From Weissella bombi (GTDB taxonomy: Bacteria > Bacillota > Bacilli > Lactobacillales > Lactobacillaceae): DNA of 64,000 nucleotides. This document shows positions 35,845 to 43,435 of this stretch, one piece after another. The position numbers and the translations under genes are program-made. The first letter of the stretch is position 1, and each line of letters opens with the position of its first letter. The stretch is taken from the NCBI RefSeq assembly GCF_900094835.1, contig NZ_FMAO01000002.1:62001-126000 (forward strand), read 5' to 3'. The notes under the pieces were generated by a model. The model had not been told where the DNA came from. It saw only the letters and a list, made by a program, of their open reading frames with translations, and did not search any database.

Positions 35845-36102
35845 ATGACGTTAACACCGCGAATATCAATTGCAACTATGATGACGGTTTTACCATTGAA
35901 AGGTGAAATTTTCTTTAAAAAGAATGAAGAAGGTTTTTTTACAACGTCTGACTTAGGTCCCAAATTAGTCATCACGCTTAAAAATCCTGCTGAAATTGAA
36001 CAAATGCTGACAGAATTTAATTTTATGATTGATGAACATTCAGTTGATGCAGATAATAATGAATTAATTCGCTATACTGATTTATCATTAGTTGAAGCGT
36101 AA
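35845..36102 (+). CDS. Small conserved-looking protein, unknown function
   Basis: 85 residues, no signal peptide or membrane span. Basic hydrophobic N-terminal half (MTLTPRISIATMMTVLPLKGEIFFKKNEEGFFTTSDLGPKLVITLKNP) and acidic tail (DEHSVDADNNELIRYTDLSLVEA). GGGGAAAGG sits 9 bases before the ATG at 35845, which beats the ATG at 35836. It has its own promoter, a cre site and a terminator, so it is a deliberate single-gene unit. I recognise no family. Confidence 0.7.
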   Translation: MTLTPRISIATMMTVLPLKGEIFFKKNEEGFFTTSDLGPKLVITLKNPAEIEQMLTEFNFMIDEHSVDADNNELIRYTDLSLVEA

Positions 36103-36105
36103 GGT

Positions 36106-36147
36106 AAATGCTAATTGATAGTTTTTGACTGTCAATTGGCATTTTTT
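36106..36147 (+). terminator. Intrinsic terminator of the 85-residue protein gene
   Basis: AAATGCTAATTGA pairs with TCAATTGGCATTT (G-U allowed), followed by T6. Confidence 0.85.
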
Positions 36148-36233
36148 ATTTGAAAGTATGTGGGGATATATTTTCATATAGTGTGGTTCGGGTTATATTT
36201 ATAGTTAAGAGAAAATAATAGGAGTAATGAAAC

Positions 36234-36743
36234 ATGACTGGAATTCAAAGGCAAGAAGCCATTAAAGCGGCTTTAAGTAATCCAGACGCTGTAATTAGTG
36301 CAAATCAGTTTGCGAAACAACTCATGGTATCGCGACAGACAATTGTGGGAGATATTGCCTTATTACGCGCTAGGGGTGAGCAAATTGTTGCTACACCACA
36401 AGGATACCGTTATCAAGTTAAACAACAACACAGTACAATGATTGTTGTGCAACATAATGCACAACAAATTGAAGCTGAATTAATGGCATTAGTTAATGCA
36501 GGCGTGACAGTTGCGGATGTCCAAGTTGATCATCCAGTTTATGGATTGTTAAAAGGTGAATTGGCAATTCAGTCTGTTGCAGATGTTAAGCAGTTTGTTT
36601 ATCACTTGAGTAAAACAAGTGGGGAACCCTTGTCATCGTTAACTAATGGAGTGCATATGCATTGTCTTGAATACGAAGATAGCGCTAATTTAGAAAAAGC
36701 AAAAATTGCGTTGCAACAATTACATATTCTTTATGAAGCCTAA
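36234..36743 (+). CDS. niaR: Niacin-responsive repressor (3H domain)
   Basis: 169 residues. The N-terminal HTH (about 18-60, ISANQFAKQLMVSRQTIVGDIALLRARG) is followed by the 3H domain with its three conserved His in VDHPVYGLLKG, VYHLSKTSG and GVHMHCLE. NiaR binds niacin and represses NAD precursor genes. Directly upstream of a niacin transporter and of two GGTGTCTT-type boxes, so the match of gene and context is strong. Confidence 0.9.
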   Translation: MTGIQRQEAIKAALSNPDAVISANQFAKQLMVSRQTIVGDIALLRARGEQIVATPQGYRYQVKQQHSTMIVVQHNAQQIEAELMALVNAGVTVADVQVDHPVYGLLKGELAIQSVADVKQFVYHLSKTSGEPLSSLTNGVHMHCLEYEDSANLEKAKIALQQLHILYEA

Positions 36744-36747
36744 TTTA

Positions 36748-36807
36748 GGTTGACAAGACACCCCTTTGGACTTATGATATTAGTCATTAAAGGGGTGTCT
36801 TTACACC
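36748..36807 (+). promoter_or_regulatory. Probable NiaR boxes and hairpin before niaP
   Basis: GGTGTCTTTACACC (36794-36807) has palindromic GGTGT/ACACC arms. GGTTGACAAGACACC (36748-36762) is a similar, inverted copy. The repeats also make a 13-bp perfect stem (36755-36767 with 36789-36801). It can act as tandem operator, or as terminator for niaR. Confidence 0.65.
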
Positions 36808-36854
36808 TTGGATAGGAGTAATTGATTATTAAGTAATCAATATTGTGAAGTGGT

Positions 36855-38042
36855 GTGAGTAAAATACATAAATTGTTGACGGTGACCGGGTTAGCTTGGT
36901 TGTTTGATGCCATGGATGTTGGATTATTATCATTTATATTGGTGGCCATTCAACAAGAATGGCACTTGTCTGCTGTACAAGTCGGTTGGGTTGGATCTAT
37001 TAATTCAATCGGATTAGCTGTTGGTGCAGTTGCTTTTGGTATTTTGGCTGATCAAAAAGGTCGTAAAAATATGTTGATGATGACGTTATTGATTTTCTCA
37101 GTAGCGACTGGTCTGTCGGCATTTACATTTGGTCTTATTGGATTTATGGTGTTACGCTTTTTTGTTGGTGTTGGTTTAGGTGGCGAATTACCAGTTGCGA
37201 CAACGTTGGTTTCCGAACACGTTGAAAAAGAAAAACGTGGTCGTACAATTGTCTTGTTGGAAAGCTTTTGGGCCATTGGTTGGTTGATTGCTAGTTTGTT
37301 AGCATACTTTGTTATGCCACAATTTGGTTGGCGTATTACGTTAATTATTTCAGCATTAACGGGATTTTATGTTTTGATTCTACGTCGTCATTTGCCAGAC
37401 GATAAGCATAAAAAGACGGTCAAAGCACCAAAGGAACCAATTAGTGCTAAGTTGGCAAAATTGTTCCATAAAGAACATCGTAATCAAACTATTATGTTGT
37501 GGGTAGCATGGTTCATGATAATGTTCTCTTATTACGGTATTTTCTTGTGGTTACCAAGTGTGTTAGTTGGTAAAGGATTTAGTACTGTTAATAGTTTTGG
37601 ATATGTTGTCATTATGACGTTAGCGCAACTACCGGGATACTTTACGTCAGCATGGTTGGTTGAAAAATGGGGACGTAAACCAGTCATCTCTGTGTTCTTG
37701 CTAGGAACGGCTATTTTTGCAGCAGTATTTGGTTTCTCAACTAATTTGACGATGATTATGATTTCCGGTATGTTATTGTCGTTCTTTAACCTAGGAGCAT
37801 GGGGTGCTATGTATGCTTATACACCTGAATTATATCCGGCAGCAATTCGTGCAACGGCGAATGGTTTTGCTGAAGGCTTTGGTCGTTTAGGCGGTGTTCT
37901 TGGTCCATTGTCAATTGGGTTCTTCATTGGACACGGCATGTCATTTGCAAATATTTTTAGTGTATTTAGTGTTGCCCTAGTCATTGCGATTGTTGTTATC
38001 CTATTTTTAGGTAAAGAAACTCGTGGACAGGCAATTGATTAA
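36855..38042 (+). CDS. niaP: Niacin transporter, MFS family
   Basis: 395 residues, 12 helices of the sugar/aromatic-acid-like MFS group. LTVTGLAWLFDAMDVGLLSFILVAIQQEWHLS and GRKNMLMMTLLIFSVATGLSAF, VGLGGELPVATTLVSE, and PELYPAAIRATANGFAEGFGRLGGVLGP are typical of NiaP. It imports nicotinate or nicotinamide. The start is taken as GTG 36855; the ribosome site (GAAGTGG) is weak and a hairpin (ATTGATTA/TAATCAAT) lies just before it. Confidence 0.85.
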   Translation: MSKIHKLLTVTGLAWLFDAMDVGLLSFILVAIQQEWHLSAVQVGWVGSINSIGLAVGAVAFGILADQKGRKNMLMMTLLIFSVATGLSAFTFGLIGFMVLRFFVGVGLGGELPVATTLVSEHVEKEKRGRTIVLLESFWAIGWLIASLLAYFVMPQFGWRITLIISALTGFYVLILRRHLPDDKHKKTVKAPKEPISAKLAKLFHKEHRNQTIMLWVAWFMIMFSYYGIFLWLPSVLVGKGFSTVNSFGYVVIMTLAQLPGYFTSAWLVEKWGRKPVISVFLLGTAIFAAVFGFSTNLTMIMISGMLLSFFNLGAWGAMYAYTPELYPAAIRATANGFAEGFGRLGGVLGPLSIGFFIGHGMSFANIFSVFSVALVIAIVVILFLGKETRGQAID

Positions 38043-38055
38043 TTGAATATAAAAT

Positions 38056-38094
38056 AAACGTCTATTCCTAAAATTACTGGGGATAGGCGTTTTT
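38056..38094 (+). terminator. Intrinsic terminator after niaP
   Basis: AACGTCTATTCC pairs with GGGGATAGGCGTT (G-U pairs), followed by T's. Confidence 0.8.
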
Positions 38095-38147
38095 ATGCGT
38101 ATTATTGTTAATTAGTGCAGACTTTTTTCTATATTTAAAATATTTAG

Positions 38148-38178
38148 TTGACCTTAACGTTACGTTACCCCTTATTAT
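38148..38178 (+). promoter_or_regulatory. MerR-type promoter with 19-bp spacer
   Basis: TTGACC (38148-38153) and TATTAT (38173-38178) are 19 bp apart, the stretched spacing that MerR proteins correct. TAACGT-T-ACGTTA (38155-38167) is a perfect palindrome inside the spacer. Autoregulation of the adjacent MerR gene is expected. Confidence 0.78.
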
Positions 38179-38208
38179 GGTTTTATCGCGAAAGGAATGT
38201 TTTGGGTT

Positions 38209-38964
38209 ATGACATATACAATTAAAACAGTAGCTAGATTATCAGGCGTCAGTACAAGGACGTTAAGGTACTATGATGAAATTTCGTTATTGAAGCCGGC
38301 AACGATTAATTCATCGGGGTATCGCTTGTATGGGGATGAAGAGATTAATCGATTACAACAAATTTTATATTATCGTGAATTGGATTTTAGCTTAGAAGAA
38401 ATCAAATTAATTTTAGATAATCCTAACTTTGATATAAAAAAGGCACTACAAATACAATATCAGCAGCTCTTGTCCCGTAAGGAACGAATTGAAAATCTAT
38501 TATTAAATATTAAGAAGACGATGCAGTACTATCAAGGAGAAATTGAAATGACAGCTAGTGACAAATTTTCAGCATTTAAAGTAGAACAAGTTACACAGAA
38601 TGAACAACAGTATGGAGATGAGATTCGTTCAAAATATGGTACCGATCAAGTGAATAAGGCTAATAAAAAATATTTACGATTAACACAGGCAGATATGGAT
38701 GAAATGAAATTAGTTGAGAAGCAATTGTTTGAACAATTGGCAGTCTATATTGAAAACCCTGATGTGCAGGGAAAGGTAGCGCAGAAAATATTTGAATTAC
38801 ACAAATTGTGGTTGAGCTTTACGCTTCCAGAGTATTCTTCAGAAATGCATAAAGGTATTGTAACTATGTATGTTGAAGATGAACGTTTTAAGATGTATTA
38901 CGATGAAAAAGAACCAGGAAGTGCAGAAGCTTTGTACCATATTATTCAGCACTATGCGAATTGA
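38209..38964 (+). CDS. MerR-family regulator with TipAS-like effector domain
   Basis: 251 residues. The MerR winged helix spans 1-70 (YTIKTVARLSGVSTRTLRYYDEISLLKPATINSSGYRLYGDEEINRLQQILYYRELDFSLEEI), then a coiled coil (about 80-115), then a TipAS-type helical domain (about 125-245) that in relatives binds thiopeptide or other drugs. It likely activates its own promoter through the 19-bp-spacer element. No exporter lies adjacent, so targets are unknown. MTYTIK at 38209 is the standard family start. Confidence 0.85.
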   Translation: MTYTIKTVARLSGVSTRTLRYYDEISLLKPATINSSGYRLYGDEEINRLQQILYYRELDFSLEEIKLILDNPNFDIKKALQIQYQQLLSRKERIENLLLNIKKTMQYYQGEIEMTASDKFSAFKVEQVTQNEQQYGDEIRSKYGTDQVNKANKKYLRLTQADMDEMKLVEKQLFEQLAVYIENPDVQGKVAQKIFELHKLWLSFTLPEYSSEMHKGIVTMYVEDERFKMYYDEKEPGSAEALYHIIQHYAN

Positions 38965-38978
38965 TAACTTCTAGATGT

Positions 38979-38994
38979 TGTTTCACGTGGAACA
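38979..38994. other. parS-like ParB binding site 4
   Basis: TGTTTCACGTGGAACA has one difference from consensus parS, outside the central CACGTG. It is intergenic, between the MerR gene and a terminator. Confidence 0.75.
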
Positions 38995-39000
38995 ATAAAG

Positions 39001-39041
39001 AAAGCCACAAATTACCAAGATATAGTAATTTGTGGCTTTTT
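39001..39041. terminator. Bidirectional terminator
   Basis: AAAGCCACAAATTAC pairs perfectly over 15 bp with 39025-39039, followed by T's. It lies between convergent MerR and metalloprotease genes. Confidence 0.9.
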
Positions 39042-39052
39042 CACACTCTATT

Positions 39053-39727
39053 TTATTCAGTTGGATAAATCTTTTTCAGATTATTAATATCTTGTTCTGA
39101 CAGTTCCGTGACACCTTGATCGACAGGGTACATAACGGAAGTTTTATCTTTTACATGATCTAACCCAAGCGCGTGTCCAATTTCATGAATTGCGGCTGAC
39201 AAACGTGGTGAATAAGCAGTGTTTAATGTTGCTTTACCGTGATTATAGTCAATATTAACGAAACCAGTTTGTGAGTAAATTTTGGGTCCACCAACACCTA
39301 GTTCTTGGACGTTACTTTCGCTTTGAGCAGTCTTATTGTAAACGCCTAATGTAAGTGTGTTTTTTGAATTGTCTTGTTCTTGGGCAGTGATTTTTACAAT
39401 ACCAGTAGCATTGTAAACGTTGATAGCTTGCAAAAATATTTGTTGGGTCTGCTCAGGGACGTTGTTATCAAACTTGTAAGTGTAGACGTTAGATAGTTTT
39501 TTACCACTTACAATTGATTCAATACCGTCATTAGTAGAGGAGCTTTTGTCAGGCTGGGTAGTTGTTTGTTTTTTAGTAGCAATCGGAAGCTCATCTGCCC
39601 AGGCTTTTAAGTCGGAAACTAGGGCAGTTAATTGACTATTAATTTGTTGGCTAACCGTTGGCGTTGTTACCCAATTGTAGCCAACTATAGCAACAATGAT
39701 GAGTATAACTCCTTTAAAAAGTTTCAT
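39053..39727 (-). CDS. Membrane-anchored matrixin-type zinc metalloprotease
   Basis: 224 residues. One N-terminal membrane span (GVILIIVAIVGYNWV, residues 6-20) precedes a Thr/Ser-rich linker (51-70). The catalytic domain has HEIGHALGLDH with zinc ligands His181, His185 and His191, catalytic Glu182 and Met-turn Met199 (SVMYP). This is the metzincin/matrixin fold, here with a signal anchor and facing outside. LAB matrixins of this size are poorly characterised; a role in wall-protein processing or peptide trimming is guesswork. AAAGGG precedes the ATG. Confidence 0.85.
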   Translation of the reverse strand: MKLFKGVILIIVAIVGYNWVTTPTVSQQINSQLTALVSDLKAWADELPIATKKQTTTQPDKSSSTNDGIESIVSGKKLSNVYTYKFDNNVPEQTQQIFLQAINVYNATGIVKITAQEQDNSKNTLTLGVYNKTAQSESNVQELGVGGPKIYSQTGFVNIDYNHGKATLNTAYSPRLSAAIHEIGHALGLDHVKDKTSVMYPVDQGVTELSEQDINNLKKIYPTE

Positions 39728-39791
39728 CTGGTTACCCTTTCATTGAAATGTGTTGTTTTTAATAACTTGCATTATAGTATATCAAGTTAAA

Positions 39792-39818
39792 TATAAACTT
39801 ATAAATTATAAGTTTATA
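39792..39818. repeat. 27-bp perfect palindrome
   Basis: TATAAACTTATAA, central A, then its exact complement (39806-39818). It lies between the divergent protease and transporter genes. No T-run follows, so an operator is more likely than a terminator. Confidence 0.7.
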
Positions 39819-39928
39819 ACATATTATTAAAATGAGAAAATGATTAAGATTATTAAAAGTTCTATTTACAAGACACTAAATTAAAAATATTATAATAAAA
39901 TAATATTTTTATGAGAAAGAGGGCGTTT

Positions 39929-41098
39929 ATGGAATTTTTAGGGGCATTTTTAATTGTCATGATATTTATGTTTGTGGGTGAATGGGTTTCATCTTTAACT
40001 AAAGCATATGTACCATCAATCTTTATTTCGGCAGTATTATTTACAATTGGCTTTTGGACGATATTACCTAAGGACATTGTTGCTAAGGCATCATTTGGAA
40101 GTCAATTCGTTGGTGTCTGTATCCCAATCTTATTAGTTCATTTAGGAACGATGATGAATATTCGCCAGTTGCTGAATCAATGGCGTGCAGTAACCATCGC
40201 TTTAGCAGGAACATTAGGAACAATCATCTTAACATTAACTGTTGGAACTGTTTTGTTTGATTGGCATACAGTTATTGCGGCAATTCCACCATTAACTGGT
40301 GGTTTAGTATCAGCATTGCTTATGACTGATGGGTTAAAAGCAGCTGGATTATCAACATTAGTTGCATTGCCGGTTTCAATGTTCATTATGCATAGTATGA
40401 TTGGTTATCCACTAACATCAGTGATGTTGAAAAAAGAAGGTCGTCGCTTATTGCGTGAACACCGTGGTAATCCACAGGTAGTGGCTGCTGAAAAGGAAGT
40501 TGTTGATACAGAGCCGAAAGCATTATTTAAATTACCAGCAAAGTATAATACTAGTGCTTTTATGTTAGCTAAAGTTGGTGCAGTTGGTTTGCTATCAATT
40601 TGGGTGGCTGGTTTGATGAACGATGCGATTAATGCAAATGTGATTGCACTTGTTCTAGGTGTTATTGGTCATCAAATTGGTTTTCTAGAAAAAGAAGTTT
40701 TGAATAAGACTAAAGTCTTTAATTGGTTGATGTATGGTTTGATGGCATACGTGTTGTCACAACTAAGCGTGACAACGCCAGATATGTTGGGTACAATTCT
40801 AATCCAAATCGTGGTACTGATTATACTTGGTATTTTTGGAATGTTCATTGCTTCATGGATTTTGTCAAAGCCAATGAAGATGAGTAAAGAAATGGCGTTT
40901 GCTTCTTCACTAACAGCGTTGTTTGGTTTTCCGGCCGACTATGTGTTAACGAATGAGGTTATTGGTCATTTGACAACTGATGAAAACGAACGAGCTTACT
41001 TAACCAGCCATATGATGCCAAAGATGTTGGTTGGTGGTTTTGCAACCGTATCGGTAGCATCAGTAATTATTGCGTCAGTATTTTTGAAGTTATTGTAA
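39929..41098 (+). CDS. Multi-span membrane transporter, family uncertain
   Basis: 389 residues with about ten to eleven helices in two halves joined by a charged loop (KKEGRRLLREHRGNPQVVAAEKEV). PPLTGGLVSALLMTDGLKAAGL and FGFPADYVLTNEVIGHL are short hairpin-like polar motifs in equivalent places of each half, as in ESS or 2-hydroxycarboxylate type carriers. Family not certain. The ATG at 39929 has GAGGG upstream. The amidohydrolase starts 15 bp later, so it probably imports that enzyme's substrate. Confidence 0.65.
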   Translation: MEFLGAFLIVMIFMFVGEWVSSLTKAYVPSIFISAVLFTIGFWTILPKDIVAKASFGSQFVGVCIPILLVHLGTMMNIRQLLNQWRAVTIALAGTLGTIILTLTVGTVLFDWHTVIAAIPPLTGGLVSALLMTDGLKAAGLSTLVALPVSMFIMHSMIGYPLTSVMLKKEGRRLLREHRGNPQVVAAEKEVVDTEPKALFKLPAKYNTSAFMLAKVGAVGLLSIWVAGLMNDAINANVIALVLGVIGHQIGFLEKEVLNKTKVFNWLMYGLMAYVLSQLSVTTPDMLGTILIQIVVLIILGIFGMFIASWILSKPMKMSKEMAFASSLTALFGFPADYVLTNEVIGHLTTDENERAYLTSHMMPKMLVGGFATVSVASVIIASVFLKLL

Positions 41099-41113
41099 AT
41101 TTTGGGGGTAAAT

Positions 41114-42280
41114 ATGAAAGTCTTATATAAGAATGCAAATGTTTTTACAGGAAATAATACAGATTTTGAAGAGGGTATTGATTTTGTTGTTGATACGGAG
41201 ACTGGGGAGTTTGTATCAGATACAGATGTTGATCAAGAAGTAGATTTAGCCGGTAAGTATGTTATGCCTGGGATGATTAATGCGCACACGCATATTGTTG
41301 CAGATCCATATGAAAAGATTGCAACATTAGGTGATAAAGATGTTACTGCAGCAACATCAACATTCTTAGCATTAAAGAATTTAAATGCATTGTTGACGGA
41401 TGGTGTAACTTATATTCGTGATGTTGGTTCAGTATTCGATGTGGATATTGAATTATCAGCACTTGAAGAAAGTGGTGAATTAGTTGCACCAGGTATTATT
41501 GCTTCTGGAAATCCGCTAACGATGACGGGTGGTCATTTTAGTAATGGTAGTTACGAAGTTGATGGTGTCGACGAAGTTAAAAAGTTTGCACGTTTGGTAA
41601 TGAAAAAGGGTGCACGCAATGTGAAGATGATGGCTACTGGTGGTGTATCATTTAGTGGTGAAACACCTTGGGATGTTCAGATGACAGAAGAAGAGTTACG
41701 AGCAGGTGTTATTGAAGCCCATCATAAAGGTCGGACAGCTTGTGCCCATGCGCAAGGAACTGAAGGAATTCAAAACGCATTACGAGCAGGTGTCGATTCA
41801 GTTGAACATGCTATCTTCTTGGATGATGAAACAATTCAAATGTTCTTAGATAAGGGTATCTACATTGTCCCAACTTTGACTGCACCATGGGCAATTAATC
41901 AAAATGCTGATGAATTACCTGACTTTATGGTAAAGAAGTCATTAGCTGTTGAAAAAGCTCACCGCAAGAGCATTGGTGAGGCAGCTAAAGCCGGTGTTAA
42001 ATTGGCAATGGGAACTGATTCAGGAACTGCTTACAATAATTTTGATAAGAATTCATCAATTGAATTAGCAATGATGGTTGATACTGGTGCAACCAACTTG
42101 CAAGCTTTGCAGGCGGCAACGATTAATGGTGCTGATTTGTTAAAGATTAGTGATCATGCCGGATCGATTGAAGCTGGTAAGTTAGCTGACTTTATTGTGT
42201 TGGATGATAATCCAATGCAAGATATCAAGGCTTTGCAAGCTGATAAGGTTGTTTACAAAAAGGGTCATGTTGTTGCTTAA
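41114..42280 (+). CDS. Metal-dependent amidohydrolase (imidazolonepropionase/prolidase-like group)
   Basis: 388 residues. PGMINAHTHIVADP is the metal HxH, VKMMATGGVSFSGE carries the bridging Lys, TACAHAQGTEGIQNALRAGVDSVEHAIFLDDE the second and third His, MGTDSGTAYN the Asp. The set fits the COG1228 group that contains Xaa-Pro/Arg/Lys carboxypeptidase-type dipeptidases. It probably hydrolyses an N-acyl or peptide-like compound delivered by the transporter just upstream. GGGGG precedes the ATG at 41114. Confidence 0.8.
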   Translation: MKVLYKNANVFTGNNTDFEEGIDFVVDTETGEFVSDTDVDQEVDLAGKYVMPGMINAHTHIVADPYEKIATLGDKDVTAATSTFLALKNLNALLTDGVTYIRDVGSVFDVDIELSALEESGELVAPGIIASGNPLTMTGGHFSNGSYEVDGVDEVKKFARLVMKKGARNVKMMATGGVSFSGETPWDVQMTEEELRAGVIEAHHKGRTACAHAQGTEGIQNALRAGVDSVEHAIFLDDETIQMFLDKGIYIVPTLTAPWAINQNADELPDFMVKKSLAVEKAHRKSIGEAAKAGVKLAMGTDSGTAYNNFDKNSSIELAMMVDTGATNLQALQAATINGADLLKISDHAGSIEAGKLADFIVLDDNPMQDIKALQADKVVYKKGHVVA

Positions 42281-42367
42281 ACTGGATCATAGCGTCTCTT
42301 TTACTTGACCTCAAGTGAACTTAATGGTTTATGATAAACATATCATGACATTTAGGGGGATGAATAA

Positions 42368-43219
42368 ATGACAATTCCAAATATTACGCTTAATAATGGT
42401 GTTGAAATGCCTCAAGAAGGATTTGGGGTTTATCAAATTGCAGACTACGAAGATTGCAAGCAAGCGGTTAAGGATGCATTATCAGTTGGATATCGGGCTA
42501 TTGATACAGCGCAAGCCTATCATAATGAAGAAGCGGTTGGTCAAGCAATTGCTGAAAGTGAAGTTGATCGGCAGGATATTTTTATTACAACTAAAGTATG
42601 GATTACTAATTATGGATATGAAGCAACCAAACAATCAGTGCTAGATTCATTAGATAAGTTACAGACTAATTATTTAGATTTAGTCTTATTACATCAACCT
42701 TATAATGATTATTACGGTGCTTATCGTGCTTTAGAAGATTTGCAGGCTGAAGGTAAGCTTCGTGCCATTGGTGTTTCAAATTTTTATGCAGATAGGTATG
42801 TTGATTTAGTAAAATTTAATCGAGTTGTACCACAAGTTAATCAATTGGAAACGCACGTATTTTATCAACGTGAAGAAGATAATGAATATTTAAAGAAATA
42901 TGGTACACAAATTGAATCTTGGGGCCCATTTGCAGAAGGACGTAATAATTTCTTTGATAATGAGACGTTGCAAAGGATTGGTGATAAATACCATAAATCA
43001 GTTGCGCAAGTTGCTTTACGCTTTTTGACACAAAAAGGTGTTGTGATTATTCCAAAATCAACGCATAAGGAACGTATGCAAGAAAATCTAGATATTTGGG
43101 ATTTTGAATTATCATCAGAGGATATGCAGGAAATTCAAAGTCTGGACACAAAGCAAAGTTATTTCTTTGATCATGAAGATCCAGAAACGGTTGAATCAAT
43201 TACTGCGTCAACGTTGTAA
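42368..43219 (+). CDS. Aldo/keto reductase
   Basis: 283 residues, the usual length. Catalytic tetrad: Asp46 and Tyr51 in RAIDTAQAYHNEE, Lys in FITTKVWI, His in LVLLHQPYNDYYG. IPKSTHKERMQENLDI binds NADPH. It reduces aldehydes or ketones such as methylglyoxal or 2,5-diketo-gluconate. The ATG follows AGGGGGA. Substrate is unknown. Confidence 0.88.
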   Translation: MTIPNITLNNGVEMPQEGFGVYQIADYEDCKQAVKDALSVGYRAIDTAQAYHNEEAVGQAIAESEVDRQDIFITTKVWITNYGYEATKQSVLDSLDKLQTNYLDLVLLHQPYNDYYGAYRALEDLQAEGKLRAIGVSNFYADRYVDLVKFNRVVPQVNQLETHVFYQREEDNEYLKKYGTQIESWGPFAEGRNNFFDNETLQRIGDKYHKSVAQVALRFLTQKGVVIIPKSTHKERMQENLDIWDFELSSEDMQEIQSLDTKQSYFFDHEDPETVESITASTL

Positions 43220-43248
43220 GCATAATCTATCTATGATTTAATAAACGT

Positions 43249-43380
43249 ATGAAAAAATTATTAGGTAAGGTTAAACAGTTCGTTAAGGATCTTTGGGAAA
43301 CAACAACAGAGTCATTTATCATTAGCGTGGTCGCATCAGCATTTGTAGACTTGTTTAATTATTTGAAGAAAAAATTTTAG
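43249..43380 (+). CDS. 43-residue cationic amphipathic peptide (candidate leaderless bacteriocin or small membrane peptide)
   Basis: The frame ATG 43249 to TAG 43380 encodes 43 residues: basic N-terminus MKKLLGKVKQFVKDLW, middle SFIISVVASAFVDLF, basic end NYLKKKF. Eight Lys against four acids gives about +4. Size, charge, Trp and the lack of any leader resemble leaderless bacteriocins such as enterocin L50, but toxin-antitoxin peptides look alike. No good ribosome site is visible upstream, which is the main doubt. A strong terminator begins 9 bp after the stop, which supports a real transcript end. Confidence 0.45.
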   Translation: MKKLLGKVKQFVKDLWETTTESFIISVVASAFVDLFNYLKKKF

Positions 43381-43389
43381 TATATAGTT

Positions 43390-43426
43390 AAGGACCATCA
43401 AAACGTATCGTTTTGATGGTCCTTTT
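43390..43426 (+). terminator. Strong intrinsic terminator
   Basis: AAGGACCATCAAAACG pairs over 16 bp with its complement (43409-43424) around a 3-4 nt loop and T's follow. Confidence 0.9.
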
Positions 43427-43435
43427 AGTTTGCTA

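Noticed and set aside
36816-36842. A four-codon leader (TTG ATT ATT AAG TAA) behind GGAG before niaP, as a translational attenuator.
   Set aside because: Too short and without regulatory codons; the overlapping ATTGATTA/TAATCAAT repeat explains the sequence equally well.
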